A stretch of 22,269 nucleotides of DNA from contig JAEEUY010000008.1 in the NCBI GenBank assembly GCA_016290715.1, positions 1 to 22,269 of the forward strand, read 5' to 3'. Every line of letters starts with the position of its first letter. The first letter of the stretch is position 1. The notes beneath the pieces were generated by a model, which was given only the letters and a program-made list of their open reading frames with translations, made no database searches and was not told the origin of the DNA. The position numbers were made by a program, and so were the translations under genes. This stretch comes from Bacteroidales bacterium. Lineage in GTDB: Bacteria > Bacteroidota > Bacteroidia > Bacteroidales > WCHB1-69. Positions 6,603 through 14,306 of the stretch are shown here, in pieces.

Positions 6603-8891
6603 ATGCCCAAGAAATATTTTTTCATCCTCATTTTTCAATTGCTATTATACCCCCTAATGGCACAAATCCCCACGGGTACCTTTCGAACACACCTTTCTGG
6701 CACTACTTTTCATTCAATAGCAGTTTCCCCTGAATACATCTATGCTGCCAGTGAATCACAAATCATGTGCTTGCACAAATCGGATCACCATATCCACTAT
6801 TATTCTAAAGCGGATGGATTGTCGGATGCGCTCATCTCACAAATTTATTACGATTCCTCCTCCCGTTATTTGATAGTTGCCTACGAAAACGGGAATCTTG
6901 ATTTTATCAAAGAGGGAAATCTATACAACCTTAGTGATATCAAAGATAAAAACATATCCGGAGAAAAGAGGGTCAAAGAATTTTATACGCACAATGGATT
7001 GCTTTACTTGGTCTATTCTTTTGCCATTGTTTCGATTGATATGGATAAAATGCTCATTGCAGACACTTGGTACACCCTGCGAAATAATGAGAATTTCACA
7101 GCACACTCCTTCACCTGTTTTAATGAACAGTTTTACGTATCCAGCAATGCGGGTATTTTGTATAGTTCCATCGATAACCCGGCACTAGCCGATTTCAGCT
7201 CTTGGACACTTGATAATACGCTTTTGGATTATGATATTCTCTGTCCCTTTAACCACGATTTGTATGCTGGCAAACGGGGGAAAGACACCCTGTACTACTT
7301 TCATAACAATCAGTGGCAGAAAGAAGAACGTTTTGCTGTTACCGACCTTCGTTATTTGAAATCCACGAACGACGAATTGCTGATAGGCGGCTGGGGATAT
7401 GTTGATATTATCAATAATCAAGGGAATACCATATTTTATCACTATTGGGACACCCCCTATTCGTGGGCAGATGCTCGCGATGCACAGTTTGATGCCACCA
7501 CTTGTTGGGTAGCTGACAAAAACAATGGTCTCATTCAAATTTCGCGAACCGATTGGTACAGCAACACCATTACAGGAAACGGGCCTCTCCGAAATGATGC
7601 TTTTCGCATCGATTGTTCTCAAAACTTGGTGGCAATGGTCCCCGGTTCCATTACTTCGGTGTGGGGAAGCAATTATAGCCAACCCTATTTAAACTTGTTT
7701 AATGACGAAAAATGGTCAACATTTCATACAGGGAACACGCCTGCGTTAGCAAATGTTTATGATTTTGCCGATGTGGCCATTAATCCAAACAACAAAAATG
7801 ACTATTATGTTGGCTCCTTTCATTCGGGTTTATTTCATTTTAATCAAGAAGAATTAGTGCAAGTTTTTCACCACGAAAACAGTCCATTAAACTCCAAAGA
7901 CACCAGTGATGCATACATAGCAGGGGTAACTTTTGACGCAGCCAGCAATTTATGGATTAGTTTAAGTTATGCCGCTTCGCCTATCGCCGTACTAAAAAAT
8001 GATGGTTCTTGGCAGATGATCTCTTTGGGGACGACTATTCCGAGTTACAATACTGCTGTAGATAGAATCCTTATTGATTCGCGCGGATGGAAGTGGGTTC
8101 CTTGTCCACGAGCTGGCAAATTAGTTGTTTTGGATGATAACCATACCATTTCGACCTTAAGCGATGACCGGACTTTTTCTGTAAACATGAACGCCAATGC
8201 CAATATTGAAACATCGCGCGTGAATTGTGTAGTGGAAGATAAAACCGGACAAATTTGGATTGGTTGCGACATTGGAGTCAAGGTGATCTACAACCCTGGC
8301 AACATATTCAGTGGGAACACCTATCCTCAAAACATACTCATTGAACAGAACAACCATGTTCAAAACCTATTCGAATATGATGAAATTACGGCAATCGCCG
8401 TAGATGACGGCAATCGCAAATGGATTGGCACGGTACAATCTGGCGTGTTTTTCATTTCCGCCGACGGCACCAAAGAACTGTTACACTTTACAGAAGACAA
8501 TTCCCCTCTTCTCTCTAATAGAATCACCGATATCTGCATCAATCGCCAAACAGGAGAAGTGTTTTTTGCCACCTCCAACGGACTAATCTCCTACAAAGGA
8601 ACCGCTACCGAAGGGAAAGAGGATTACTCTGAAACTTTCGTTTACCCGAATCCTGTTAGAGAAAATTATCATGGGGTCATTACCATCACTGGACTGATGG
8701 ATCACTCTTTCTGCAAAATTGCAGATAGCGCCGGTACACTCGTTTGGCAAGGCTATGCCAACGGGGGAACGCTCGTTTGGAATGGCAAAGATTTCTACGG
8801 GAAACGCCCTGCCACTGGAGTTTATTTTGTTTTCGCTTCCGATGAAACCGGAAAACAAAAAAATGTCAGCAAAATTCTTTTTATCAAATAA
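6603..8891 (+). CDS. porZ: Type IX secretion system attachment-complex protein PorZ
   Basis: The 762-residue product is close to the length of Porphyromonas gingivalis PorZ. A signal peptide (MPKKYFFILIFQLLLYPLMA, cut near Gln21) is followed by the PorZ N-terminal propeller start (GTFRTHLSGTTFHSIAVSPE) and repeated beta-propeller blades of the two-component-regulator type, such as DKTGQIWIGCDIGVKVIY and DDGNRKWIGTVQSGVFFI. A T9SS C-terminal domain begins at YPNPV (681-685) and ends with GVYFVFASDETGKQKNVSKIL. In P. gingivalis PorZ sits on the cell surface with PorU, PorV and PorQ, binds A-LPS and presents it to the sortase PorU for attachment to cargo. Its presence implies a functional T9SS in this organism. 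It starts 8 bases after the permease gene and is followed after 7 bases by an unknown secreted protein. Confidence 0.9.
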   Translation: MPKKYFFILIFQLLLYPLMAQIPTGTFRTHLSGTTFHSIAVSPEYIYAASESQIMCLHKSDHHIHYYSKADGLSDALISQIYYDSSSRYLIVAYENGNLDFIKEGNLYNLSDIKDKNISGEKRVKEFYTHNGLLYLVYSFAIVSIDMDKMLIADTWYTLRNNENFTAHSFTCFNEQFYVSSNAGILYSSIDNPALADFSSWTLDNTLLDYDILCPFNHDLYAGKRGKDTLYYFHNNQWQKEERFAVTDLRYLKSTNDELLIGGWGYVDIINNQGNTIFYHYWDTPYSWADARDAQFDATTCWVADKNNGLIQISRTDWYSNTITGNGPLRNDAFRIDCSQNLVAMVPGSITSVWGSNYSQPYLNLFNDEKWSTFHTGNTPALANVYDFADVAINPNNKNDYYVGSFHSGLFHFNQEELVQVFHHENSPLNSKDTSDAYIAGVTFDAASNLWISLSYAASPIAVLKNDGSWQMISLGTTIPSYNTAVDRILIDSRGWKWVPCPRAGKLVVLDDNHTISTLSDDRTFSVNMNANANIETSRVNCVVEDKTGQIWIGCDIGVKVIYNPGNIFSGNTYPQNILIEQNNHVQNLFEYDEITAIAVDDGNRKWIGTVQSGVFFISADGTKELLHFTEDNSPLLSNRITDICINRQTGEVFFATSNGLISYKGTATEGKEDYSETFVYPNPVRENYHGVITITGLMDHSFCKIADSAGTLVWQGYANGGTLVWNGKDFYGKRPATGVYFVFASDETGKQKNVSKILFIK

Positions 8892-8898
8892 CAAGATT

Positions 8899-9372
8899 AT
8901 GAAAAAGCTTTTTTCTGTTATCGTTTGCTTCATTATTCTTGGGTCGCTCAGTTACAACACCTACGCTCAAGAAGAAAACAACAACGGTGCTTTCCGCATT
9001 AGCATTGGCGGTGAATATGTGGAACCCTATTCTCTTCCCGGGAATGATCCGAATATCCCGCCCAAACCCAAACGCCAATTCAATACCAACAGCATTTTCC
9101 TCAATCAGATTTTAAATAGCTGCGAAGCGTATGAAACATTTGAAGAGACGATGGAACGCTTCCAGAAGATGAACAGAGTGTTTTACCCTGAAGACCAAAG
9201 CAATACCAAAGATTTTTTTACGGTTGTGTATATGAAAGAAACCAAGGAAATTGTTGCAGTCATGGATAAAGGGAGCGGAAAGCGTTGCAATCTTTTGACA
9301 AATCAATTTGAAACCGACGACCTTTATCAAGATGAAAAATACGCTAAAATTTGGTTTAAGATAGAGGAATAA
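8899..9372 (+). CDS. Secreted protein of unknown function, downstream of porZ
   Basis: I place the start at the ATG at 8899; the frame is open from 8719, but that extension lies in the porZ coding region and lacks a signal peptide. The 157-residue product starts with a clear signal peptide (MKKLFSVIVCFIILGSLSYNTYA, cleavage before QEE). The mature part begins with an acidic, Asn-rich stretch and a Pro-rich segment (PGNDPNIPPKPKRQ, about residues 53-66). A compact domain follows, with two cysteines (about 81 and 134) that could pair. There is no lipobox and no T9SS C-terminal domain, so it should be soluble in the periplasm. It lies 7 bases after porZ and is probably in the same transcript. 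I do not recognise the family; a link with T9SS is inferred from position only. Confidence 0.83.
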   Translation: MKKLFSVIVCFIILGSLSYNTYAQEENNNGAFRISIGGEYVEPYSLPGNDPNIPPKPKRQFNTNSIFLNQILNSCEAYETFEETMERFQKMNRVFYPEDQSNTKDFFTVVYMKETKEIVAVMDKGSGKRCNLLTNQFETDDLYQDEKYAKIWFKIEE

Positions 9373-9396
9373 TAGTCATAATATTTATAAAAAGCG

Positions 9397-9404
9397 TACT
9401 TTTG
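9397..9404 (+). promoter_or_regulatory. -7 element for folD
   Basis: TACTTTTG matches TAnnTTTG and ends 25 bases before the folD ATG. It is followed by GCCTCGTT, the same bases that follow the ileS -7 element. No clear -33 TTTG is seen. It suggests folD is transcribed separately from the porZ group. Confidence 0.6.
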
Positions 9405-9429
9405 CCTCGTTATTATTGACAGAGAATCA

Positions 9430-10299
9430 ATGGCCATTATCAACGGAACCTTATTAGCAGCAAAAATCAAGACGGAACAAGCGAACGTCATCTCCCGTTA
9501 TCAAAAATCACATGGGAGCGTGCCTTCGTTGGTTATTATTTTGGTTGGTGATGACTTGGCCAGTTTGTCGTATGTCAGAGGGAAAGTGCGGGCTGCGGAA
9601 GAAATAGGAATGGAAGTGCGTCTTATCCATTTGGCCACTACCATCTCGCAGGCTGAACTCTTGGCAGAGATTCAAAAACACAACCAGAATGAGAAGGTGG
9701 ATGGAATCATCGTACAACTCCCTCTTCCCGAACATATTGATCCTGATACAATTCTTGAATCTATTGCCATCCGAAAAGATGTGGATGGATTTCATCCGCA
9801 CAATGTGGCTCGCCTATGGCTCTCTGAACCCTGTGTGCAACCTTGCACGCCCAAAGGTATTATGCGGCTCCTGCACGAAATTCAAATTCCGATAGAAGGG
9901 GCTAATGTAGTGGTTGTCGGTAGAGGCAACATCGTTGGCAAGCCCATCGCCAAACTGCTTTTGGATGCGAATGCCACCGTTACTATCGCCCATTCCAAAA
10001 GCAAGAATTTAGCAGAAATCACTCGTCGCGCCGACATTTTAGTTACCGCCGTCGGCAAACGAAACACCATCAAAAGCGAAATGATTAAAGAAGGGGCCGT
10101 CGTGATTGATGTCGGCATCAACAGAGACCCCATTGACGGCAAACTCTATGGAGATGCCGATTTTGAAAATGTAAGCCGAAAAGCAAGTTTCATCACTCCC
10201 GTTCCCGGCGGTGTGGGGCCTATGACCATCTGCATGCTCCTTGAAAACACCATCGAGAGCTACGAAAAGAAAATCAACAAAAATTTCTTGCTGAAATAA
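9430..10299 (+). CDS. folD: Methylenetetrahydrofolate dehydrogenase / methenyltetrahydrofolate cyclohydrolase
   Basis: FolD oxidises 5,10-methylene-THF with NADP+ and hydrolyses the product to 10-formyl-THF, supplying purine and formyl-Met synthesis. The 289-residue length is normal. Visible motifs are SYVRGKVRAAEEIGM with the catalytic Tyr48 and Lys52; DGIIVQLPLPEHI (91-103); KDVDGFHP (116-123); PCTPKGIM (138-145); the dinucleotide-binding VVVGRGNIVGKP (161-172); and TPVPGGVGPMT (256-266). The usual Ser after GR in the cofactor loop (GRSNIVGKP) is Gly here, a mild deviation. The gene has its own -7 element and converges on the flippase gene, with only 51 bases between them and no obvious terminator. 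Confidence 0.97.
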   Translation: MAIINGTLLAAKIKTEQANVISRYQKSHGSVPSLVIILVGDDLASLSYVRGKVRAAEEIGMEVRLIHLATTISQAELLAEIQKHNQNEKVDGIIVQLPLPEHIDPDTILESIAIRKDVDGFHPHNVARLWLSEPCVQPCTPKGIMRLLHEIQIPIEGANVVVVGRGNIVGKPIAKLLLDANATVTIAHSKSKNLAEITRRADILVTAVGKRNTIKSEMIKEGAVVIDVGINRDPIDGKLYGDADFENVSRKASFITPVPGGVGPMTICMLLENTIESYEKKINKNFLLK

Positions 10300-10350
10300 A
10301 TTTTCATCAACGCACTTCAATCATTTTATCAAATTGACATATCCCGTTCC

Positions 10351-11892
10351 CTACTTCTGGATATCCAAGCGGAAATTCTTTCGTTCTATCATTACCAAAA
10401 CACCCACGTAAATAAGAAACAGACAAGTATTGACCAACAACCTGAGCTGTACACTGGCGATGCCACAATAATTCACAAATTGCTCAAGCGGCTTCATATC
10501 CTTTAAAGTTACCGACGATACATATTCTATCGGAATTATTCTGCTAATACCATAAATGGCTACCGCAGAAACAATATATAAACAAATCCTTGCTACCGAA
10601 TAATCAACACGATAATGTTTTTGTCCCCACCAATACGACAAAACCATCATCACAAAATAACAAATAAAGGTGGTCCATGCAGAGCCCATGTATCCCATTA
10701 CAGGAATCAACAAATAATTAAGAATCAGTGTAATAGTTGCTCCAATAAGTGCAATGTAAGCCCCAAATTTTGTTTGTCCTGTTAATTTATACCAAATAGA
10801 CAAATTATAGAAAATCCCCAAAAACATATTGGCTAACAAAAGAATAGGCACTACCCCAATGCCCACGCGGAATTCAGCACCAACAAAAAATTGAACAATA
10901 TCCATATAGAGCATTATTCCTGCAAACATCACCGAACAAAAAAGGACAAAATATTTCATCACAATCGCATATACCTCTTTTGCATCCGATTCTTTCGCTT
11001 TGCTAAAAAAGAAAGGTTCCGCAGCATACTTAAATGCCTGTATCACAATCGTCATCAAAATAGATATTTTATAACATGCGCTATAAATCCCCACCTGACT
11101 CTGTGCAATATCTTCCGGGGAAAGCCATTTTAACATAATTCGGTCCATAGTTTCATTTACAATCCCCGCCAACCCCAATATCAAAAGCGGAAACGCATAG
11201 TGAATCATCTCTTTCCATAAACCCCATGAAAAGGCGAATCTCCCCTTGAGTATATCTGGCAACAACAACAATATGGTAACCACACTGGCAGCCAAATTGG
11301 CAATAAAGATATATCCGACCCCTATTTCCGGGGAATAAATCCTATTCACCAACTCAACAGCAATGTTTTGTTGTAATAAATAAGGACAAAGAATCAAAAA
11401 GAATAAATTAAGGAGGATATTCACCAAAATATTGGTGATTTTGACAAAAGCGAAGCGAAAAGCGCGCATTTCATGCCTTAATTTGGCAAAGGTGATGGAA
11501 GTGAGCGCATCAATACTAATAATAATGGCTAACCACGTGATGTATTCAGGATGGCTTCCATACTTCAACAGTTGGGCAATAGGGGCAGAAAAAACAGTAC
11601 AAATAACGGCGAACAACAAAGAGGTAACCAATAGTGAGACGACGGCCGTTGAATAACATTTTTCCTTTTTCCCTTCTAATCGGGAAAAATTAAAAAAAGC
11701 CGTCTCCATTCCATAAGTTAAAATGACATTGAAGAGACTAACCCACGCATACAATTCTCCCACCACCCCATACTGACTTGTCCCAAATATATAGGTATGA
11801 ATTGGAACTAACAAATAATTCAACAACCTCGCTAAAATAGTTGTTCCTCCATAAATAGCCGTTTGTCCTACTAATTTTTTGATTGATGACAT
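10351..11892 (-). CDS. Oligosaccharide/polysaccharide flippase-family membrane protein
   Basis: The 513-residue product is very hydrophobic, with about 12-14 predicted membrane helices. It opens with KKLVGQTAIYGGTTILARLLNYLLVP, typical of polysaccharide biosynthesis proteins of the MOP superfamily (Wzx-like), and has the even spacing of paired bundles seen in that family. Such proteins move lipid-linked sugars across the inner membrane for O-antigen, capsule or exopolysaccharide. Wzx genes usually sit in clusters with glycosyltransferases, but here the neighbours are folD and the DUF4271 cluster, so the gene is an orphan and its substrate cannot be inferred. The gene starts just downstream of a -7 element in a divergent promoter region. 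Confidence 0.87.
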   Translation of the reverse strand: MSSIKKLVGQTAIYGGTTILARLLNYLLVPIHTYIFGTSQYGVVGELYAWVSLFNVILTYGMETAFFNFSRLEGKKEKCYSTAVVSLLVTSLLFAVICTVFSAPIAQLLKYGSHPEYITWLAIIISIDALTSITFAKLRHEMRAFRFAFVKITNILVNILLNLFFLILCPYLLQQNIAVELVNRIYSPEIGVGYIFIANLAASVVTILLLLPDILKGRFAFSWGLWKEMIHYAFPLLILGLAGIVNETMDRIMLKWLSPEDIAQSQVGIYSACYKISILMTIVIQAFKYAAEPFFFSKAKESDAKEVYAIVMKYFVLFCSVMFAGIMLYMDIVQFFVGAEFRVGIGVVPILLLANMFLGIFYNLSIWYKLTGQTKFGAYIALIGATITLILNYLLIPVMGYMGSAWTTFICYFVMMVLSYWWGQKHYRVDYSVARICLYIVSAVAIYGISRIIPIEYVSSVTLKDMKPLEQFVNYCGIASVQLRLLVNTCLFLIYVGVLVMIERKNFRLDIQK

Positions 11893-11916
11893 ATTTCTCT
11901 AGTTCTCAAAACGCAA

Positions 11917-11924
11917 CAAAAGTA
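11917..11924 (-). promoter_or_regulatory. -7 element for the flippase gene
   Basis: TACTTTTG on the minus strand matches the consensus and lies 24 bases upstream of the flippase ATG. It faces away from the plus-strand element at 11968-11975. Confidence 0.57.
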
Positions 11925-11967
11925 CATCTTTTTAAAATAATAAACACATCCCTCACCTTATTTTTAC

Positions 11968-11975
11968 TACCTTTG
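11968..11975 (+). promoter_or_regulatory. -7 element for the DUF4271-hemD-rnpA-yidD cluster
   Basis: TACCTTTG matches the consensus. It ends 64 bases before the DUF4271 ATG at 12040, so the cluster would have an untranslated leader of about 55-60 bases, longer than for the other genes here. The leader is AT-rich and shows no strong hairpin. Confidence 0.55.
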
Positions 11976-12039
11976 CATGTTGATTACATCAAAACGCAAA
12001 TAAACATTAAAATATTGTTTATAAGATAGTTATACTAAA

Positions 12040-12726
12040 ATGATGGATGCTATTCCAATACCAATGACGGTAAAAAATCCCTATTTGGATATTTTGACCT
12101 TCGTTTTTTGTGGGGCAATGATTTTGCTCACTATTAATTGCACTATCCACCGAAAACAATTCAAATCGGTGCTCCAAGCGCTTTTTGTCCCACGGGTGCG
12201 AAACCAACTGCTTCGGGAAGGGAAAATTTTCAACGAATGGGTATATATCATTGCAATCGTTTTTATCTTTTTAGTTCAAAGTGCATTCGTATATCTTTTA
12301 TTATGTGAATTTTTGCCTAAAATCGCGCTGCGATTCACCCCATTGGTCTTATACAATCTCTCACTTGTGGCTGTTATTGCCGACTACTTCCTAAAAATGC
12401 TTTCCGCCAATCTATTAGCATACATTTTTGATTATTCCAGCGCAAGAAACACCCTTAATTTGAATAAATTTTTCTATTTAACCGTCAACTCTGTTGCCCT
12501 TTTCCCTATTCTCATTATAACTGTCTATACCCATACACCCGTTATTTTACTCGCCTATATCCCCATTTTTTTATCCTCATACATGACTATGATTTACCGA
12601 AGTCTAACCTTAAATATAAATATCATTCATCCGTTTCATTTTTTTTTGTACTTTTGCACCCTTGAAATTTTGCCCTATCTGATTTACCTGAAACTACTTA
12701 TAACTTACGCTAATTTAATAAATTAA
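12040..12726 (+). CDS. DUF4271 membrane protein
   Basis: The 228-residue product has about six hydrophobic helices and matches the layout of DUF4271 proteins. A helix near residues 17-34 is followed by a basic loop (HRKQFKSVLQALFVPRVRNQLLREG), then helices near 68-90, 100-125, 145-163, 166-185 and 203-222. The family has no known function. In Bacteroidetes it lies directly upstream of the hemD-like gene, as here (22 bases to the hemD ATG), so the call rests on both sequence and position. A second ATG follows the first directly, so the true start may be 12043. Confidence 0.8.
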   Translation: MMDAIPIPMTVKNPYLDILTFVFCGAMILLTINCTIHRKQFKSVLQALFVPRVRNQLLREGKIFNEWVYIIAIVFIFLVQSAFVYLLLCEFLPKIALRFTPLVLYNLSLVAVIADYFLKMLSANLLAYIFDYSSARNTLNLNKFFYLTVNSVALFPILIITVYTHTPVILLAYIPIFLSSYMTMIYRSLTLNINIIHPFHFFLYFCTLEILPYLIYLKLLITYANLIN

Positions 12727-12748
12727 GGATTTTTAAAAGTTGCAAGAA

Positions 12749-13513
12749 ATGAAAGTAAAAAACATACTAGTTTCTCAAAACGCGCCAACTGAATTTGAAA
12801 AATCTCCTTACGCAGAACTCAAAAAAAAATACAGCGTTAATATTGATTTCTATAAATTTTTCAAGGTTGATGGGATCACCTCTCGCGAATTTAGAGATGC
12901 CAAAATTAATATTCTTGAACATGATGCTGTACTTTTTGCCAGCAGGAATGCCGTTGATTACTTTTTCAACTTAGTAAAAGAATTGCGCATAGAGTTGCCA
13001 GAAACCATGAAATATTTCTGCACTACTGATGCCACTGCATTCTATCTTCAAAAATATATCCAATTTAGAAAACGCAAAATCTTTTTCAATAAAAACAATA
13101 CGCCTAAAGGTTTCTTCGATATCTTATTAAAAAACGCCGAGTGCAAATTTTTACTTCCTTGCGGTGCCGATTCTTTAGCACACCAATACACAGATTTTAT
13201 GGATGAACACAACATCGCCTATACACAAGCTGTTGTTTTCAAGACTATTCCTGCCAACCTGAAAGAAGAAATTGATATTGACAAATATGATTTAATTATT
13301 TTCTTTAGTCCATCGGGAATCCAATCCTTAAAATATAATTTCCCCGATTTTGAACAGGGGGAAATTGCTATTGGTGCCTTGGGTGAAGCCGCAGCCAACG
13401 CTGTAAAAGAGGCAGGGTTAACTTTACACATCAAAGCACCTACCAAAGAAACCCCTTCGATTACCGCTGCCATGGACGTTTTCTTAAAAGAACATGCAAC
13501 CCGCAGAAGATAG
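12749..13513 (+). CDS. hemD: Uroporphyrinogen-III synthase-like protein (HemD family)
   Basis: I chose the ATG at 12749, giving 254 residues; an in-frame TTG at 12740 would add three. The start MKVKNILVSQNAPTEFEKSP and the later IIFFSPSGIQSLKYNFPDFE and GALGEAAANAVKEAGL are typical of the two-domain HemD family (PF02602). The ATRP.../SPSGV-type motif before the second helix is conserved. HemD closes hydroxymethylbilane into uroporphyrinogen III, the precursor of heme and cobalamin. Sequence conservation in this family is low and many Bacteroidales lack the earlier heme steps, so the activity is less sure than the fold. The 3' end overlaps rnpA by 20 bases. Confidence 0.85.
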   Translation: MKVKNILVSQNAPTEFEKSPYAELKKKYSVNIDFYKFFKVDGITSREFRDAKINILEHDAVLFASRNAVDYFFNLVKELRIELPETMKYFCTTDATAFYLQKYIQFRKRKIFFNKNNTPKGFFDILLKNAECKFLLPCGADSLAHQYTDFMDEHNIAYTQAVVFKTIPANLKEEIDIDKYDLIIFFSPSGIQSLKYNFPDFEQGEIAIGALGEAAANAVKEAGLTLHIKAPTKETPSITAAMDVFLKEHATRRR

Positions 13514-13895
13514 ACATTCATGTAAACTGCCTAAAGCAGAAAGACTTTGTTCGCAACTTCAGATTGCCAAGCTGATTGCTAAAAAGCAATGTTTTGTCTG
13601 CTATCCCTTTAAATGTTATTATGATTGGGATTATCAGACTCAGTTGCCCCATCAGTTCGTTGTTAGTGTTCCCAAACGAAATTTTCGGCATGCAGTAGAT
13701 AGAAACCACATCAAACGGCTGTTCCGTGAAGCCTATCGCAAACACAAACATCTTCTCCCACCATCTTCTGAAAGTGGTTTGCATTTTCATTTGTTTTTCT
13801 TTTTTAATGGAAAGGAGAAGCCTGTATATCAACAAATTGAGACAAAAACAATAGAGATATTGGAACGAATTAATAAATTGGCAAATAAAATATGA
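13494..13895 (+). CDS. rnpA: Ribonuclease P protein component
   Basis: RnpA binds the RNase P RNA and assists removal of tRNA 5' leaders. The 133-residue product carries KLPKAERLCSQLQIAKLI at the N-terminus (residues 11-28) and the family signature FVVSVPKRNFRHAVDRNHIK (55-74), then RLFREAYRKHK. The basic RNR-type motif is present as DRNHIKR. It begins inside the 3' end of hemD (20-base overlap) and its stop overlaps yidD by four bases (ATGA), so all three are probably translationally coupled. As usual in Bacteroidetes, rpmH is not next to it. Confidence 0.94.
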   Translation: MQPAEDRHSCKLPKAERLCSQLQIAKLIAKKQCFVCYPFKCYYDWDYQTQLPHQFVVSVPKRNFRHAVDRNHIKRLFREAYRKHKHLLPPSSESGLHFHLFFFFNGKEKPVYQQIETKTIEILERINKLANKI

Positions 13896-14143
13896 AGGTC
13901 TTTTCCACTATTTATTGTTATTTAAAAAAAGGATTGGCCTTTTTTCTGATTTTTCTCATCAAAATCTACCAATATACGCTATCCCCACTCATTGGCAGAT
14001 CATGTCGTTACACGCCCACATGCTCTAATTATGGCATTGAAGCACTCAAAAAACATGGGCCATTTAAAGGAAGTTGGCTCACCTTCAAACGGATAATATC
14101 TTGCAACCCATGGGGCGGTAGTGGTTATGACCCAGTGCCTTAA
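13892..14143 (+). CDS. yidD: Membrane protein insertion efficiency factor YidD
   Basis: The 83-residue product has an N-terminal hydrophobic or amphipathic helix (about 11-31), then the strongly conserved YQYTLSPLIGRSCRYTPTCS (26-45) and SNYGIEALKKHGPFKGSW with C38, C44 and C71, ending in CNPWGGSGYDPVP. YidD is a small protein at the inner face of the inner membrane that assists YidC-dependent insertion. The conserved pairing with rnpA is kept, but yidC is not adjacent. The start overlaps the rnpA stop (ATGA). No hairpin terminator is evident downstream. Confidence 0.96.
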   Translation: MKVFSTIYCYLKKGLAFFLIFLIKIYQYTLSPLIGRSCRYTPTCSNYGIEALKKHGPFKGSWLTFKRIISCNPWGGSGYDPVP

Positions 14144-14261
14144 GTTGCTATAATTTTAAAATATTTTTTCCCCAATCGTGTCCTAAAAGCCATTTTGCCT
14201 TATTCCATCGCCAGCGGGATACAAAAAAAATTTTTTTAACATACGACTCAAAAAAATAATG

Positions 14262-14269
14262 TAAATTTG
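14262..14269 (+). promoter_or_regulatory. -7 element for thrS
   Basis: TAAATTTG matches the consensus. The flanking bases ATG before and GCCACGTTTTT after repeat the ileS promoter with one mismatch in 21. It leaves a leader of about 30 bases, too short for a T-box riboswitch. The rest of the 163-base gap upstream holds A and T runs but no recognised feature. Confidence 0.63.
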
Positions 14270-14306
14270 CCACGTTTTTATTTTTCATCTTAAAAAAGAG
14301 AATATA

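Noticed and set aside
8719..8898. Upstream extension of the 8899-9372 gene into porZ
   Set aside because: It would overlap the porZ coding region by more than 170 bases in another frame and would bury a clear signal peptide inside the protein.
9508..9801. Minus-strand open frames inside folD, thrS, porZ and htpG
   Set aside because: They are shadows of strong genes on the other strand, with no family motifs and no promoters.
10300..10350. Terminator between convergent folD and flippase genes
   Set aside because: No stem with a T run could be found in the 51 bases.
14221..14240. A-run/T-run stretch upstream of thrS as a terminator of yidD
   Set aside because: A simple A8T7 run has no GC stem, so it is unlikely to terminate efficiently.
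14144..14306. T-box or other riboswitch before thrS
   Set aside because: The leader after the -7 element is only about 30 bases and no conserved T-box sequence or specifier hairpin is visible; the rest of the gap is A/T runs.
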